Assembly (NCBI GenBank): GCA_021199975.1
Contig: JAJQHF010000112.1
Span: forward strand, 1 to 37,457
Direction of reading: 5' to 3'
Length of the DNA stretch: 37,457 nt
DNA from: Candidatus Gastranaerophilales bacterium
GTDB taxonomy: Bacteria; Cyanobacteriota; Vampirovibrionia; Gastranaerophilales; Gastranaerophilaceae
A program made the position numbers and the translations under genes. This document shows, piece after piece, positions 21,744-28,566 of the stretch. The stretch's first letter is position 1, and the number at the start of each line of letters is the position of its first letter. The notes under the pieces are model-generated. The model did not search any database. It saw nothing but the letters and a program-made list of their open reading frames with translations, and had not been told where the DNA came from.

Positions 21744-22454
21744 TTATTCTTCGTACTTTTGACCGCTTGTTTGTTCCCAAATTGATTTTAAATTATCAAA
21801 ATTCTCTAATTTTTGCAAAACATTAATTAATATACAATGACAAACAAAAATAAATAAAATTACAAAATTTATTAAATTTTTAAACATTAAAACCAATGTC
21901 CATAAATAACAAAAGGGATTTATAAATTGCCAAAAATCCTGTTTAATTATTAGCCACTCATCATACAAATAAAAACCAACTAATACCAAAATGCACACAC
22001 AGGAAATAATACAGCTATAAACATTTAAAAATTTTTCATATTTTTTTGTATTTTTATTTTTTAGTGTAAAAACCGCCAATAATATTAAGAAGGTGTAAGG
22101 TAAATACCATAATAGCCCCAAAAATTGCCCCTGTAAAAACAATAATATTGTTAGACACAAAAAGGCAGCAAATGTAATATATAAAAAAATACACTTTTTA
22201 AATTTTTCTGCAATTAAAGCAGATAAAGCAAATAATATAAATAATACCGTACAAAAAGCAGTTAAACTAATTTGTGTTTTTGTAAAAAAAGCCTCAATCC
22301 AAGTAATAATTATACCTGCGAGTATAGAAATATATAATCCTTTAAATACAGCTTGAGTTTTTGCCATTCTTAATACAATTAACTCATTAGGAATACTTTC
22401 TTCTTTTTCTTTTTCTTGTCCGTTAATTTCTTTAATGACGTCAAAATCGTCCAT
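21744..22454 (-). CDS. polytopic membrane protein of the lysogenic cassette
   Basis: 236 aa. After an acidic cytoplasmic start (MDDFDVIKEINGQEKEKEES) there are about six hydrophobic segments, e.g. GLYISILAGIIITWIEAFF, AFCTVLFILFALSALIAEKF, IFLYITFAAFLCLTILLFLQ, LLWYLPYTFLILLAVFTL, SCIISCVCILVLVGFYLYDE and FVILFIFVCHCILINVL. No family recognised. With the secreted protein upstream it sits between the two repressors, the usual location of genes expressed from the prophage. A superinfection-exclusion or defence role is a reasonable guess only. Confidence 0.7.
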   Translation of the reverse strand: MDDFDVIKEINGQEKEKEESIPNELIVLRMAKTQAVFKGLYISILAGIIITWIEAFFTKTQISLTAFCTVLFILFALSALIAEKFKKCIFLYITFAAFLCLTILLFLQGQFLGLLWYLPYTFLILLAVFTLKNKNTKKYEKFLNVYSCIISCVCILVLVGFYLYDEWLIIKQDFWQFINPFCYLWTLVLMFKNLINFVILFIFVCHCILINVLQKLENFDNLKSIWEQTSGQKYEE

Positions 22455-22500
22455 TTACTTAATCTTTCTTCTTTTCTTTTTTCATTTACATAAATCTTTT

Positions 22501-22995
22501 TTATTCTTTATTTTTTCGATACTGAATAATTCTTCTTGTTTCTTCATTTACATCAAAAATGTCAGTTAATAACTGATATTTATCTATCTCCGGAGAATGT
22601 GAATATACTTTGGTTTTATATGCGGTTTTGTTTTTTATATCAATATTTATATATCCTTCAAAATTTTCACAATCAGATTTTAATAAAATGTTATTATCAT
22701 CTCTTTTAATTATTTTATATGTATCCCCGGACGGCATTAAAACCCCATAAGTTCCATAAGTAAAAGATATTAATGCTTGTTTTGATTCACAAATATTTTT
22801 ATTACATTCTATCTCATCAGCCGTTAATCTAAGATTATAATTGTTTAAATCTTTCCATAATCCCGCAATAAGGATATAATCATCTTTTACGGTAAACTCT
22901 GTATAAACGACCGGTGCGGGTATCAAATAATCATCTGCAAATACAGACGGACAAAACAAAAATAAAAACAAAACAGAAATTAAAAATTTACGCAT
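22501..22995 (-). CDS. secreted protein of the lysogenic cassette
   Basis: 164 aa. Residues 1-20 are a Sec signal peptide (MRKFLISVLFLFLFCPSVFA, cleavage after VFA). The mature part is beta-rich (PAPVVYTEFTVKDDYILIAG, LISFTYGTYGVLMPSG, NILLKSDCENFEGYINIDIK), with three Cys. No lipobox. Location outside the cytoplasm, likely periplasm. Its start codon lies in the second copy of the 36-bp repeat, three bases after the RHH gene stop, so it is transcribed with that gene. Unknown family. Confidence 0.7.
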   Translation of the reverse strand: MRKFLISVLFLFLFCPSVFADDYLIPAPVVYTEFTVKDDYILIAGLWKDLNNYNLRLTADEIECNKNICESKQALISFTYGTYGVLMPSGDTYKIIKRDDNNILLKSDCENFEGYINIDIKNKTAYKTKVYSHSPEIDKYQLLTDIFDVNEETRRIIQYRKNKE

Positions 22996-23016
22996 TATTT
23001 AATCTTTTCTCTTTTC
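22981..23016. repeat. 36-bp direct repeat, copy 2 (cassette right end)
   Basis: Second copy, 1281 bp from the first. Here the sequence is functional: it encodes the last residues of the RHH protein (ELEKRKD, in the extended match) and the first five of the secreted protein. Recombination between the copies would delete both cassette genes and leave one repeat. Confidence 0.85.
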
Positions 23017-23160
23017 TAATTCTTCAACACCTTGCAAAACAAATAATAAAGCTTGCTTAGACACACTACGGCATTGTTTTTTTGCAATAACTTCAAGTCT
23101 TGCATAATCTTCTTTAGATATAACAATCATCATTTGTTTATTTGTTTCTTTAATTGCCAT
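22999..23160 (-). CDS. ribbon-helix-helix type small regulator
   Basis: 53 aa from ATG 23160; upstream in-frame codons lie in an A/T-rich leader without ribosome site. KQMMIVISKEDYARLEVIAK is a strand followed by a helix, then QCRSVSKQALLFVLQGVEEL as the second helix, the RHH/CopG arrangement. Such proteins dimerise to bind DNA. It stands next to the second repressor and ahead of the lysogenic cassette; it may control that unit. Confidence 0.65.
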   Translation of the reverse strand: MAIKETNKQMMIVISKEDYARLEVIAKKQCRSVSKQALLFVLQGVEELEKRKD

Positions 23161-23221
23161 ACAAAAAATATAACAAAAAAAACACAATAAAACAAGTTAT
23201 AAGTTTTTATTATAAAAGTGT

Positions 23222-23250
23222 TTGACTTTATTATTTAAGTATGTTATTAT
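23222..23250 (+). promoter_or_regulatory. possible rightward promoter antisense to the repressor
   Basis: TTGACT, 17 bases, TATTAT in the gap downstream of the second repressor, pointing into that gene. A transcript from here would be antisense to the repressor message. In AT-rich gaps such matches also arise by chance. Confidence 0.3.
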
Positions 23251-23311
23251 TTTAATACAGTCTACAGCACATTGACAACCAAATAAAATTATAAAAAGAG
23301 TGGTAAATGAA

Positions 23312-24001
23312 TTATACCCCTATAGACATATTCTTTAAAACCATACCTACAGGGTTAAACCTTAATTGCTGTAACTGGTCTTTAGTATAGATTATTTCAT
23401 CATATGAATTGTTCCAATAACACAGCTTTAAAGAGCCGTCGGGGCGGGGTTTTAGGATATTCACAAATATATAATTGCCGTCCATAGTGGTATAAGCATA
23501 AATGCCGGAGCGAAGCAGATTAACGGCGGATGTATCTATTATAAGTAAATCACCGTCTTTAATTGGGTTCTCGCCGCCGTCCATGGTATCCCCGGGCATT
23601 TTGAGGATACAGAGATTTTTTTCATCCGTTTTCCAAACGTTATGAATTAATTCTCTGTCAAGCCAAAAATTGGTAATGTCGGCACTCCTTATAGTGGTTG
23701 ACACTTTTGGGTCATCATAATACTTAATCTCAACGGCATCAGGATATTGAGCGGTTGCAACAAACGCTTTATCTGTTTTGTTAACCAACATCTCACCCTT
23801 GCCGGTCATTAACCAATTAAGGTTAATGTTAGTATTTTCACATAACTTAACATAAAATTTGCTTGCAGGCTCATTAACACCGCACTCATATTTAGTTAAT
23901 TGCTGCTGTCTAATGCCTACCATTTCAGCAAATTCAGTCTGTTTTAACTTTAAATAAATTCTGAATAATTTAATTCTATCACTAACATTTTCTTCTTTCA
24001 T
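23312..24001 (-). CDS. cI-type repressor with S24-like domain lacking the catalytic pair
   Basis: 229 aa. Residues 1-70 are an HTH_3 domain (DRIKLFRIYLKLKQTEFAEM, VGIRQQQLTKYECGVNEPA). Residues about 88-229 are homologous to the C-terminal domain of the repressor at 20016-20663: FWLDRELIHNVWK, MPGDTMDGGENPIKDGDLLI, YIFVNILKPRPDG. In the S24 family the position of Thr139 is the Ser nucleophile and that of Asn181 is the Lys base; both are replaced, so self-cleavage is not expected. Reads leftward away from the consensus promoter at 24035, which it probably represses, the position of a lambda cI. Confidence 0.85.
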   Translation of the reverse strand: MKEENVSDRIKLFRIYLKLKQTEFAEMVGIRQQQLTKYECGVNEPASKFYVKLCENTNINLNWLMTGKGEMLVNKTDKAFVATAQYPDAVEIKYYDDPKVSTTIRSADITNFWLDRELIHNVWKTDEKNLCILKMPGDTMDGGENPIKDGDLLIIDTSAVNLLRSGIYAYTTMDGNYIFVNILKPRPDGSLKLCYWNNSYDEIIYTKDQLQQLRFNPVGMVLKNMSIGV

Positions 24002-24034
24002 TTTTCAACACTCTTTCTAATTTTATAATTTTAT

Positions 24035-24063
24035 TTGACAGATACTCTTATTAATTGTATAAT
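24035..24063 (+). promoter_or_regulatory. perfect consensus early promoter (PR-like)
   Basis: TTGACA, exactly 17 bases, TATAAT. It starts 34 bp from the repressor start codon and points the other way, into the early operon. This is the classic PR arrangement next to a cI gene. Confidence 0.8.
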
Positions 24064-24087
24064 ACAAAAGTAAAGGAAAATAACATT

Positions 24088-24246
24088 ATGAGAAAAAATG
24101 ATACCAATAAGATTTATGTACATAAACATGTAGTCTTTGATTTAAAATTTTGGGATGTTATATCTGAATATTTAGAAGAAAAACAGATAAATAACTTTTC
24201 CGAGTTTTTAAAATCTGCAATTATGTTTAAAATAAATCATTCTTGA
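24088..24246 (+). CDS. small RHH/Arc-like regulator, first early gene (Cro position)
   Basis: 52 aa from ATG 24088, with AAAGGA ahead; frames further upstream cross the promoter. Basic start (MRKNDTNKIYVHKHVVFDLK) as strand, then WDVISEYLEEKQINNFSEFL and KSAIMFKIN as helices, in line with an Arc/MetJ-type fold. As the first gene from the PR-like promoter opposite a cI-type repressor it has the position of Cro, but a different fold. Confidence 0.6.
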   Translation: MRKNDTNKIYVHKHVVFDLKFWDVISEYLEEKQINNFSEFLKSAIMFKINHS

Positions 24247-24320
24247 TTTACAAAGAATATTTTAAGATAAACAAAAAAATATGTAAACCTCAACAAAAGG
24301 TTAAATTTGTAGTACAAAAA

Positions 24321-24346
24321 ATGCCCGTTTTCAAAAATGCAATAAT
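24321..24346 (+). promoter_or_regulatory. phage-specific extended -10 promoter, copy C (rightward)
   Basis: Plus strand: ATGCCCGTTTT, CAAAAA, TGC, AATAAT. It shares the 11-base core and spacing with the three leftward copies, but the -10 hexamer is weaker. It lies in the 137-bp gap ahead of the membrane protein gene at 24384. It is the only copy on the rightward strand. Confidence 0.55.
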
Positions 24347-24383
24347 AGAAATAAGGGATAAAGTAAATAAAAGGAAAAACAAA

Positions 24384-24725
24384 ATGACACAATTAGAAAG
24401 CTTTGCACTGTTAATATTAGTCGGATGTATAGCCTACGCTTTAACTTGTATGTTTGATTATTTAAACCGTTGCAAAGTCAATTACAGCCATAAAATCAAA
24501 AACCTTGAACACAAAAGAGATGATTTGTTTAAATTCAAGTGTAAAAAACTTCACAATAATATGTTCTTTTATTACTGGGATTTAATCAAAACCAAGCCCG
24601 AATTGTTATGTTACGACTTAGCAAGCAGGGATTTAAGCAGGGTGATAAAAGATAACAAGGTGTCATATTTTTATGACATCATCAAACAAAGAAACAACAA
24701 AACAACAAAAAAGGCGGCGATGTAA
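24384..24725 (+). CDS. single-span membrane protein, unknown
   Basis: 113 aa from ATG 24384 (AAAGGA site). The frame is open upstream as far as 24243, but that part overlaps promoter C and lacks a ribosome site. One transmembrane segment near the N-terminus (SFALLILVGCIAYALTCMF), then a basic, His/Lys-rich cytoplasmic part (CKVNYSHKIKNLEHKRDDLF) with DLIKTKPELLCYDLASRDLS. No family recognised. Preceded by promoter C, so it may be expressed late as well as early. Confidence 0.55.
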   Translation: MTQLESFALLILVGCIAYALTCMFDYLNRCKVNYSHKIKNLEHKRDDLFKFKCKKLHNNMFFYYWDLIKTKPELLCYDLASRDLSRVIKDNKVSYFYDIIKQRNNKTTKKAAM

Positions 24726-24730
24726 TTATT

Positions 24731-24877
24731 ATGAGAACGGAAAAAGAGATAAAAGAGGCTTTAATCGATGTAAGACATAAAATATGGCGAAATGATGAAG
24801 ATGTTTACACATGGGAAAAAGTAAAAAAATATCTTGATTGGGTGTTAAGCGGCGAAGAACAAAAAGCAACAAATTAA
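24731..24877 (+). CDS. 48-aa protein, unknown
   Basis: ATG 24731, six bases after the previous stop. Product MRTEKEIKEALIDVRHKI, then WRNDEDVYTWEKVKKYLDWV and a short charged end. It has a similar build (Trp, charged helix, 'VLDW/YLDWVL') to part of the next protein (24905-25156: AKVLDWCQIKGF), perhaps a distant paralogue. Ribosome site weak. Early operon. Confidence 0.5.
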   Translation: MRTEKEIKEALIDVRHKIWRNDEDVYTWEKVKKYLDWVLSGEEQKATN

Positions 24878-24904
24878 TAAAAAAAATAAGGAGAAAAACA
24901 AAAA

Positions 24905-25156
24905 ATGTGTAGTGAAAACGAAAAAGAGGAACGAATTGAAATGTTTGCAACGTTATTTTACTGGAATTGCTTTGAAGATGTTGCAAAAGTGCTTGATTGG
25001 TGTCAAATTAAAGGCTTTTTCAATACAGATGATTGTAAAAAAGTCATTGAAAGAAGGGATTATATCAACCATATAGAAGATAAAGCAAACAATAAATGGC
25101 AAGATGTCGATACACAATTTAATTATAACTTAAAGAGGTTCTGCAATGGCTGTTAA
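24905..25156 (+). CDS. 83-aa protein, unknown
   Basis: ATG 24905 with AAGGAG ahead. Helical, Cys-rich for its size (five Cys, ending FCNGC): NEKEERIEMFATLFYWNCFE, DVAKVLDWCQIKGFFNTDDC. The 3' end overlaps the next start by 11 bp. The Cys pairs could bind a metal. No family recognised. Early operon, before the recombination genes. Confidence 0.6.
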   Translation: MCSENEKEERIEMFATLFYWNCFEDVAKVLDWCQIKGFFNTDDCKKVIERRDYINHIEDKANNKWQDVDTQFNYNLKRFCNGC

Positions 25157-25316
25157 TGTTAATTTAAAAGAGAAATACAGCCATACAAGGGCTGAAATAA
25201 AAGAATTTACCAATAAAGAACTAATGCAGGCTGTAGTTGAAGCAATGGAAATCCAAAACGGTCATTATTACAGGCAATTAAATAATGAAATAAAACAAAG
25301 GAACATTTACGACTAA
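25146..25316 (+). CDS. 56-aa protein, unknown
   Basis: ATG 25146 lies inside the previous gene's end, preceded by AAAGAGG; the stop TAA shares its last base with the ATG of the annealing protein (25316), so all three are translationally coupled. Product helical and charged (YSHTRAEIKEFTNKELMQAV, EAMEIQNGHYYRQLNNEIKQ). No family recognised. Probably a small helper of the recombination module. Confidence 0.6.
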   Translation: MAVNVNLKEKYSHTRAEIKEFTNKELMQAVVEAMEIQNGHYYRQLNNEIKQRNIYD

Positions 25317-26059
25317 TGAGTAATTTTAGAAAATTAAAAGCAGATGAAATAGAGTGTAGAGTACAACAATGTACACAAAAAGGATGTTCTTTGCTTTTAT
25401 ATAAAACAGCAAGAACCGACAGAACATTGTTAGATGAAACATACGGCGATTATTGGCAGAATGACTTTAAAGTTATTGACGGCAAGATGTACGGCGGTAT
25501 AGGGATTTATAACAAAGATATAAAAGAGTGGCTGTGGCGCTGGGATTGCGGAACCGAAAGCAATACGGAAGCTGAAAAAGGTCAAGCGTCGGATTGTTTC
25601 AAAAGGGCAGGTTTTAAGTGGGGTATTGGTGTTGAGTTATACTCCGCCCCGTTTATATGGTTAAACGTCAAAACAAAATTAAAAGACGGTAAAAAATACG
25701 AATTGGAGAATAAATTTCAAGAGTTTAGCGTTCAAACAGTCGGTTATTCGGATAATGGAGACATTAACAAGTTAATTATTGTTGATACAAAAACAAATGA
25801 AAAATTATACGAAATGGGAAAAGTTATACCGATTAAAAAAGAACAGCCGCAAACACAACCGCAAATAACAGATGATAACAGCGATTTTGACATTATCATA
25901 AATGTGGCAACCTTTAACGATTTAGTGAATTTGACAAAATATTTTAAAGCGAATATTGATAAAACAAATGACAAAGAAGCCTTTAAAGAGGCTTGTTCAA
26001 GACGTAAAGATTATATATTAGACAAATTAGCAAAAGAAAGAGCAAAGGAGACAAAATGA
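25316..26059 (+). CDS. Rad52-like single-strand annealing protein
   Basis: 247 aa. The conserved core is in the first 150 residues: LLLYKTARTDRTLLDETYGD, WLWRWDCGTESNTEAEKGQA, and SDCFKRAGFKWGIGVELYSA followed by PFIW, the typical block of phage Rad52/DdrA-type annealing proteins (often annotated 'Rad52/22 family'). The C-terminal third is linker (Gln/Pro) and a basic helix. It anneals complementary single strands during replication-linked recombination in the cytoplasm. The next gene, a small SSB-like protein, overlaps by four bases. Confidence 0.75.
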   Translation: MSNFRKLKADEIECRVQQCTQKGCSLLLYKTARTDRTLLDETYGDYWQNDFKVIDGKMYGGIGIYNKDIKEWLWRWDCGTESNTEAEKGQASDCFKRAGFKWGIGVELYSAPFIWLNVKTKLKDGKKYELENKFQEFSVQTVGYSDNGDINKLIIVDTKTNEKLYEMGKVIPIKKEQPQTQPQITDDNSDFDIIINVATFNDLVNLTKYFKANIDKTNDKEAFKEACSRRKDYILDKLAKERAKETK

Positions 26060-26280
26060 AAATAGGAGCAGGATTTTATAACGTAAGTGACAAAGGTAAT
26101 ACATACATTTCATTATCTTTAGATAAAGAGATTTTTGAACTTTACCCGCAATTAAAAAAACTAAAATTTATTTTAACGGAAATTCCGCAGGATAAAAGAA
26201 AAAGCGATAACAGCCCGGGCTGGAGCTTATCAATGTACATACCCGAAAAACAGCAATCAGATGAAGAAATACCGTTTTAA
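26056..26280 (+). CDS. 74-aa SSB-like protein with acidic EEIPF tail
   Basis: ATG overlaps the stop of the annealing gene (ATGA). Residues 1-62 read as a small beta domain (KIGAGFYNVSDKGNTYISLS, KLKFILTEIPQ, GWSLSMYIPE) and the last residues are SDEEIPF, like the D/E-D/E-IPF tip by which bacterial SSB recruits partner proteins. At 74 aa it is too short for a full OB-fold SSB (about 110 plus tail). Probably a single-strand binding or partner-recruiting protein working with the annealing protein. Confidence 0.55.
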   Translation: MKIGAGFYNVSDKGNTYISLSLDKEIFELYPQLKKLKFILTEIPQDKRKSDNSPGWSLSMYIPEKQQSDEEIPF

Positions 26281-26282
26281 AA

Positions 26283-26321
26283 ATGAAACCTAATCATAAA
26301 AGCCCGTGTCCGTCCGGGTGA
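26283..26321 (+). CDS. 12-aa leader peptide overlapping the pseudoknot (possible)
   Basis: Two bases after the previous stop an ATG opens a 12-codon frame (MKPNHKSPCPSG) whose stop codon, TGA 26319-26321, comes directly after the closing strand of the pseudoknot hairpin. Ribosomes ending the previous gene could reinitiate here and disturb the fold. Could be chance. Confidence 0.3.
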   Translation: MKPNHKSPCPSG

Positions 26322-26379
26322 CTCCTTTCTTTGTAGTAACTGATGCAGAAACAATCCACAATGACGGACAATTTTTTTT
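26303..26379 (+). promoter_or_regulatory. pseudoknot/terminator leader before the recombinase gene
   Basis: CCCG (26303-26306) and CGGG (26315-26318) close a hairpin whose complete 8-base loop, TGTCCGTC (26307-26314), is exactly complementary to GACGGACA (26363-26370), which is followed by ATTTTTTTT. It is thus either an H-type pseudoknot or an 8-bp terminator stem, depending on which pairing wins. It occupies the 131-bp gap upstream of the recombinase. Suggests attenuation or a small-molecule/protein-sensing leader. Confidence 0.55.
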
Positions 26380-26411
26380 AAAAAAAGGAAGATAGGTAAA
26401 AAAAGATAGAT

Positions 26412-26951
26412 ATGGAAATTGTTAGTCCAATAAAAGATAAAGAGAAAATCGAAAGAATGAAACGACTCTTAGCGCATAACAAAAGAGATTTATTATTATT
26501 CACTTTGGGTATAAACAGCGGCTTAAGGGTTTCAGACCTTTTAGCCTTAAATGTCAAGGATGTAAAAAATAAATCTTTTATTACTATAAGGGAAAAGAAA
26601 ACAAATAAATATAAACAATTCCCGATTAATGAAAAATTAAAGCCGTTAATATACAGAGTTACAGATTTTAGAGATTTAGAAGAGCCGCTTTTTTTGTCTC
26701 AAAAAAATTGCAGATTGAGCAGAACACAAGCATATAGAATGCTGCGCAATACCGCAATAAGAGCAGGGATTAAAGATAAAATAGGGACACATTCGCTGCG
26801 AAAAACCTTTGGCTATCATCATTATAAACAATTTAATGATATTGTACTTTTGCAAAAAATATTAAATCATTCTTCCCCGGCTGTAACTCTCAGATATATA
26901 GGTTTAGATCAGGAAGAGATAAATAATAGTTATAAAAATTTTAGTTTGTAG
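26412..26951 (+). CDS. compact tyrosine recombinase (integrase catalytic domain only)
   Basis: 179 aa. Catalytic residues are all present: R39 (SGLRVSDL), K63 in the beta-hairpin (EKKTNK), H127 and R130 (THSLRKTFGYH), H153 (LNHSSP) and the nucleophile Y162 (LRYIG). No arm-binding or SAM-like core-binding N-terminal domain, unlike typical phage integrases of 350-400 aa. It could integrate the phage with help from other proteins or resolve circular multimers. Directly behind the pseudoknot/terminator leader and inside the early operon, unlike the usual isolated integrase next to attP. No attachment site was recognised. Confidence 0.85.
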   Translation: MEIVSPIKDKEKIERMKRLLAHNKRDLLLFTLGINSGLRVSDLLALNVKDVKNKSFITIREKKTNKYKQFPINEKLKPLIYRVTDFRDLEEPLFLSQKNCRLSRTQAYRMLRNTAIRAGIKDKIGTHSLRKTFGYHHYKQFNDIVLLQKILNHSSPAVTLRYIGLDQEEINNSYKNFSL

Positions 26952-26965
26952 GAAGAAAGATAAAA

Positions 26966-27121
26966 ATGAAAACCGAACAAGAAATAATTAAAAAATGCTT
27001 ATCTGTTTTAAAGGATATATTGAATAAAGCAGAGCCAAATGGCTTTGGTGACTTTGTTTCAAATATATATGATATTGATAAAGTGACTACATTGTTAGAA
27101 TTGATAGCAGAGGAAGAATAA
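26966..27121 (+). CDS. 51-aa acidic protein, unknown
   Basis: ATG 26966 with GGAAGAAAG ahead, 14 bp after the recombinase stop. Helical product (MKTEQEIIKKCLSVLKDILN, VTTLLELIAEEE) with a central NGFGDF turn. Ends five bases before the start of the replication gene. No family recognised. Could be a small partner of the recombinase or of the replication protein. Confidence 0.55.
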   Translation: MKTEQEIIKKCLSVLKDILNKAEPNGFGDFVSNIYDIDKVTTLLELIAEEE

Positions 27122-27126
27122 AAAAT

Positions 27127-28188
27127 ATGCAAAGAGAAAGTTTTTTATTTTATAGAAGTTTTTACAATGCAATAAGATTACTTGGCGATAAATCACGACT
27201 AAAATTATACGATAGTGTGATGAAGTTGAACTTTGAAAGTGACGAAAATGTATCAAACTTGGAACAACTTTGTACCGAAATTGAAACAAAATTGGAACAA
27301 AACCGGACCATTTATGCACAATTTTTGCTCATTAAACCTCAAATAATTGCAAATTTAATGAAATATAAAAATGGGTGCAAAGGTGCAGAATACGGGGCTT
27401 TAGGAGCGGAGTTCGGCAAGTTTGGAGGACGTCCTAAAAAACCCCCCAAAAACCCCCCTAATGATAAAGGAATAAGGAATAAAGAAGAAGGAATAAGGAA
27501 GAAAGAAGAAGGAATAAGGAATAAGGATATTTCTTTCAAAAAAGAAAAAAGTTTTCAAAATTTTCAAAATTCAGATTTTGAAGAAATCGAAACAAACGAA
27601 ATAAACGAAACAAAACAACCTTTAAAGTTTGCAGATTTACCTGAAAATCTAAGAGTATGCGGAAAAAACGAGGGAGTATTTAAACCGCCAAAACTTGAAG
27701 AAGTAAAGGAATATTGCCTGAATGAACGGCAAAATACGATTGATTATGAGCAATTTTACGACTTTTACACCAGTAAAGGCTGGTATATAGGTAAAAACAA
27801 AATGAAAGATTGGCGAGCCGCTGTCAGAACATGGGAAAAGGGCAGTAATAAAACGCAAAAACAAAAAACAGCCGACCCTCCGTGTATTAGACCGGAGTTT
27901 GAGGATTATTACCGCTTTTATGAGGAATTATGCCCTAATTTGCCCCGGTTAAGGTTTGAACGGCGAAATACTCAAATACAGGAGTTATTGGCTCGTTTCA
28001 TAGATGAAATTGACAATGATGTTGGCTATTTTAAGAGCTTATGCGAAAAGGCAAACAAGCTGAAAAAAATATGCGAGAGTCAAATTGACTTTAAAATGCT
28101 GATTAACAACCACATAGGCATATTTAACGGCAGATACGAAAATGACATATTCGACATAACGGAGTATTTCAAAAACAATGGAGCGTGA
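27127..28188 (+). CDS. replication initiation / helicase-loading type protein
   Basis: 353 aa. The first 75 residues (SFLFYRSFYNAIRLLGDKSR, LKLYDSVMKLNFESDENVS) have the layout of the DUF6291-type N-terminal domain of phage replication proteins. A linker follows with a GIRNKEE heptapeptide repeated three times (27473-27532) and Lys/Pro tracts. Residues about 205-235 read FYDFYTSKGWYIGKNKMKDW and AAVRTWEKG, the conserved end of DnaD-like/replication-organiser proteins. A helical C-terminal domain is appended. Its product probably loads the host helicase at the phage origin. No Walker motif. Confidence 0.7.
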   Translation: MQRESFLFYRSFYNAIRLLGDKSRLKLYDSVMKLNFESDENVSNLEQLCTEIETKLEQNRTIYAQFLLIKPQIIANLMKYKNGCKGAEYGALGAEFGKFGGRPKKPPKNPPNDKGIRNKEEGIRKKEEGIRNKDISFKKEKSFQNFQNSDFEEIETNEINETKQPLKFADLPENLRVCGKNEGVFKPPKLEEVKEYCLNERQNTIDYEQFYDFYTSKGWYIGKNKMKDWRAAVRTWEKGSNKTQKQKTADPPCIRPEFEDYYRFYEELCPNLPRLRFERRNTQIQELLARFIDEIDNDVGYFKSLCEKANKLKKICESQIDFKMLINNHIGIFNGRYENDIFDITEYFKNNGA

Positions 28189-28537
28189 GGAATTTTTACA
28201 AAAGATTTTCACTTTGTACCCGCTGAATAAAGGCAATGGTACAAACTGGCTGGAAGTATACAAAACGGTACTGAAAGAGAATATCGACTATGACGAGCTG
28301 TATAAGTTTACTATCAGTAATTATGCGGGAGTTTCCGCCCCGAGTCCTGCTTATTTGTTGAAAAATTCAGTAATCAAACAAAGATATGAGGATAAAAAGC
28401 CCGTTGAATTTGAAACAGTCATTGCTGAGAAAAACAATCAGGTGTACGAGTACGGAATAGAAGACAGCTATTTAGAAACTAAAAATTGGCTGATATCCCA
28501 TGGTTTCAACAACATCAGGCTGAAATTTCAAAATTGA
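28178..28537 (+). CDS. 119-aa protein linked to replication gene, unknown
   Basis: Starts 11 bp inside the end of the replication gene. EREEFLQKIFTLYPLNKGNG, NWLEVYKTVLKENIDYDELY, and SAPSPAYLLKNSVIKQRYED have the build of small winged-helix/helicase-loader partner proteins ('YLLK...' near the middle). Overlap suggests that it acts with the upstream product. An SSSP/PxPxYL-type motif is common in phage helicase loaders, but no firm family is assigned. Confidence 0.6.
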   Translation: MEREEFLQKIFTLYPLNKGNGTNWLEVYKTVLKENIDYDELYKFTISNYAGVSAPSPAYLLKNSVIKQRYEDKKPVEFETVIAEKNNQVYEYGIEDSYLETKNWLISHGFNNIRLKFQN

Positions 28538-28566
28538 TAGAAAAAGAAGGAGTAAATAAAAGCGAT

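Noticed and set aside
26342-26358. CTGATG...GAAAC resembling a hammerhead ribozyme core
   Set aside because: The CUGAUGA box is imperfect, there is no stem II between the two boxes, and no suitable cleavage-site stem is seen.
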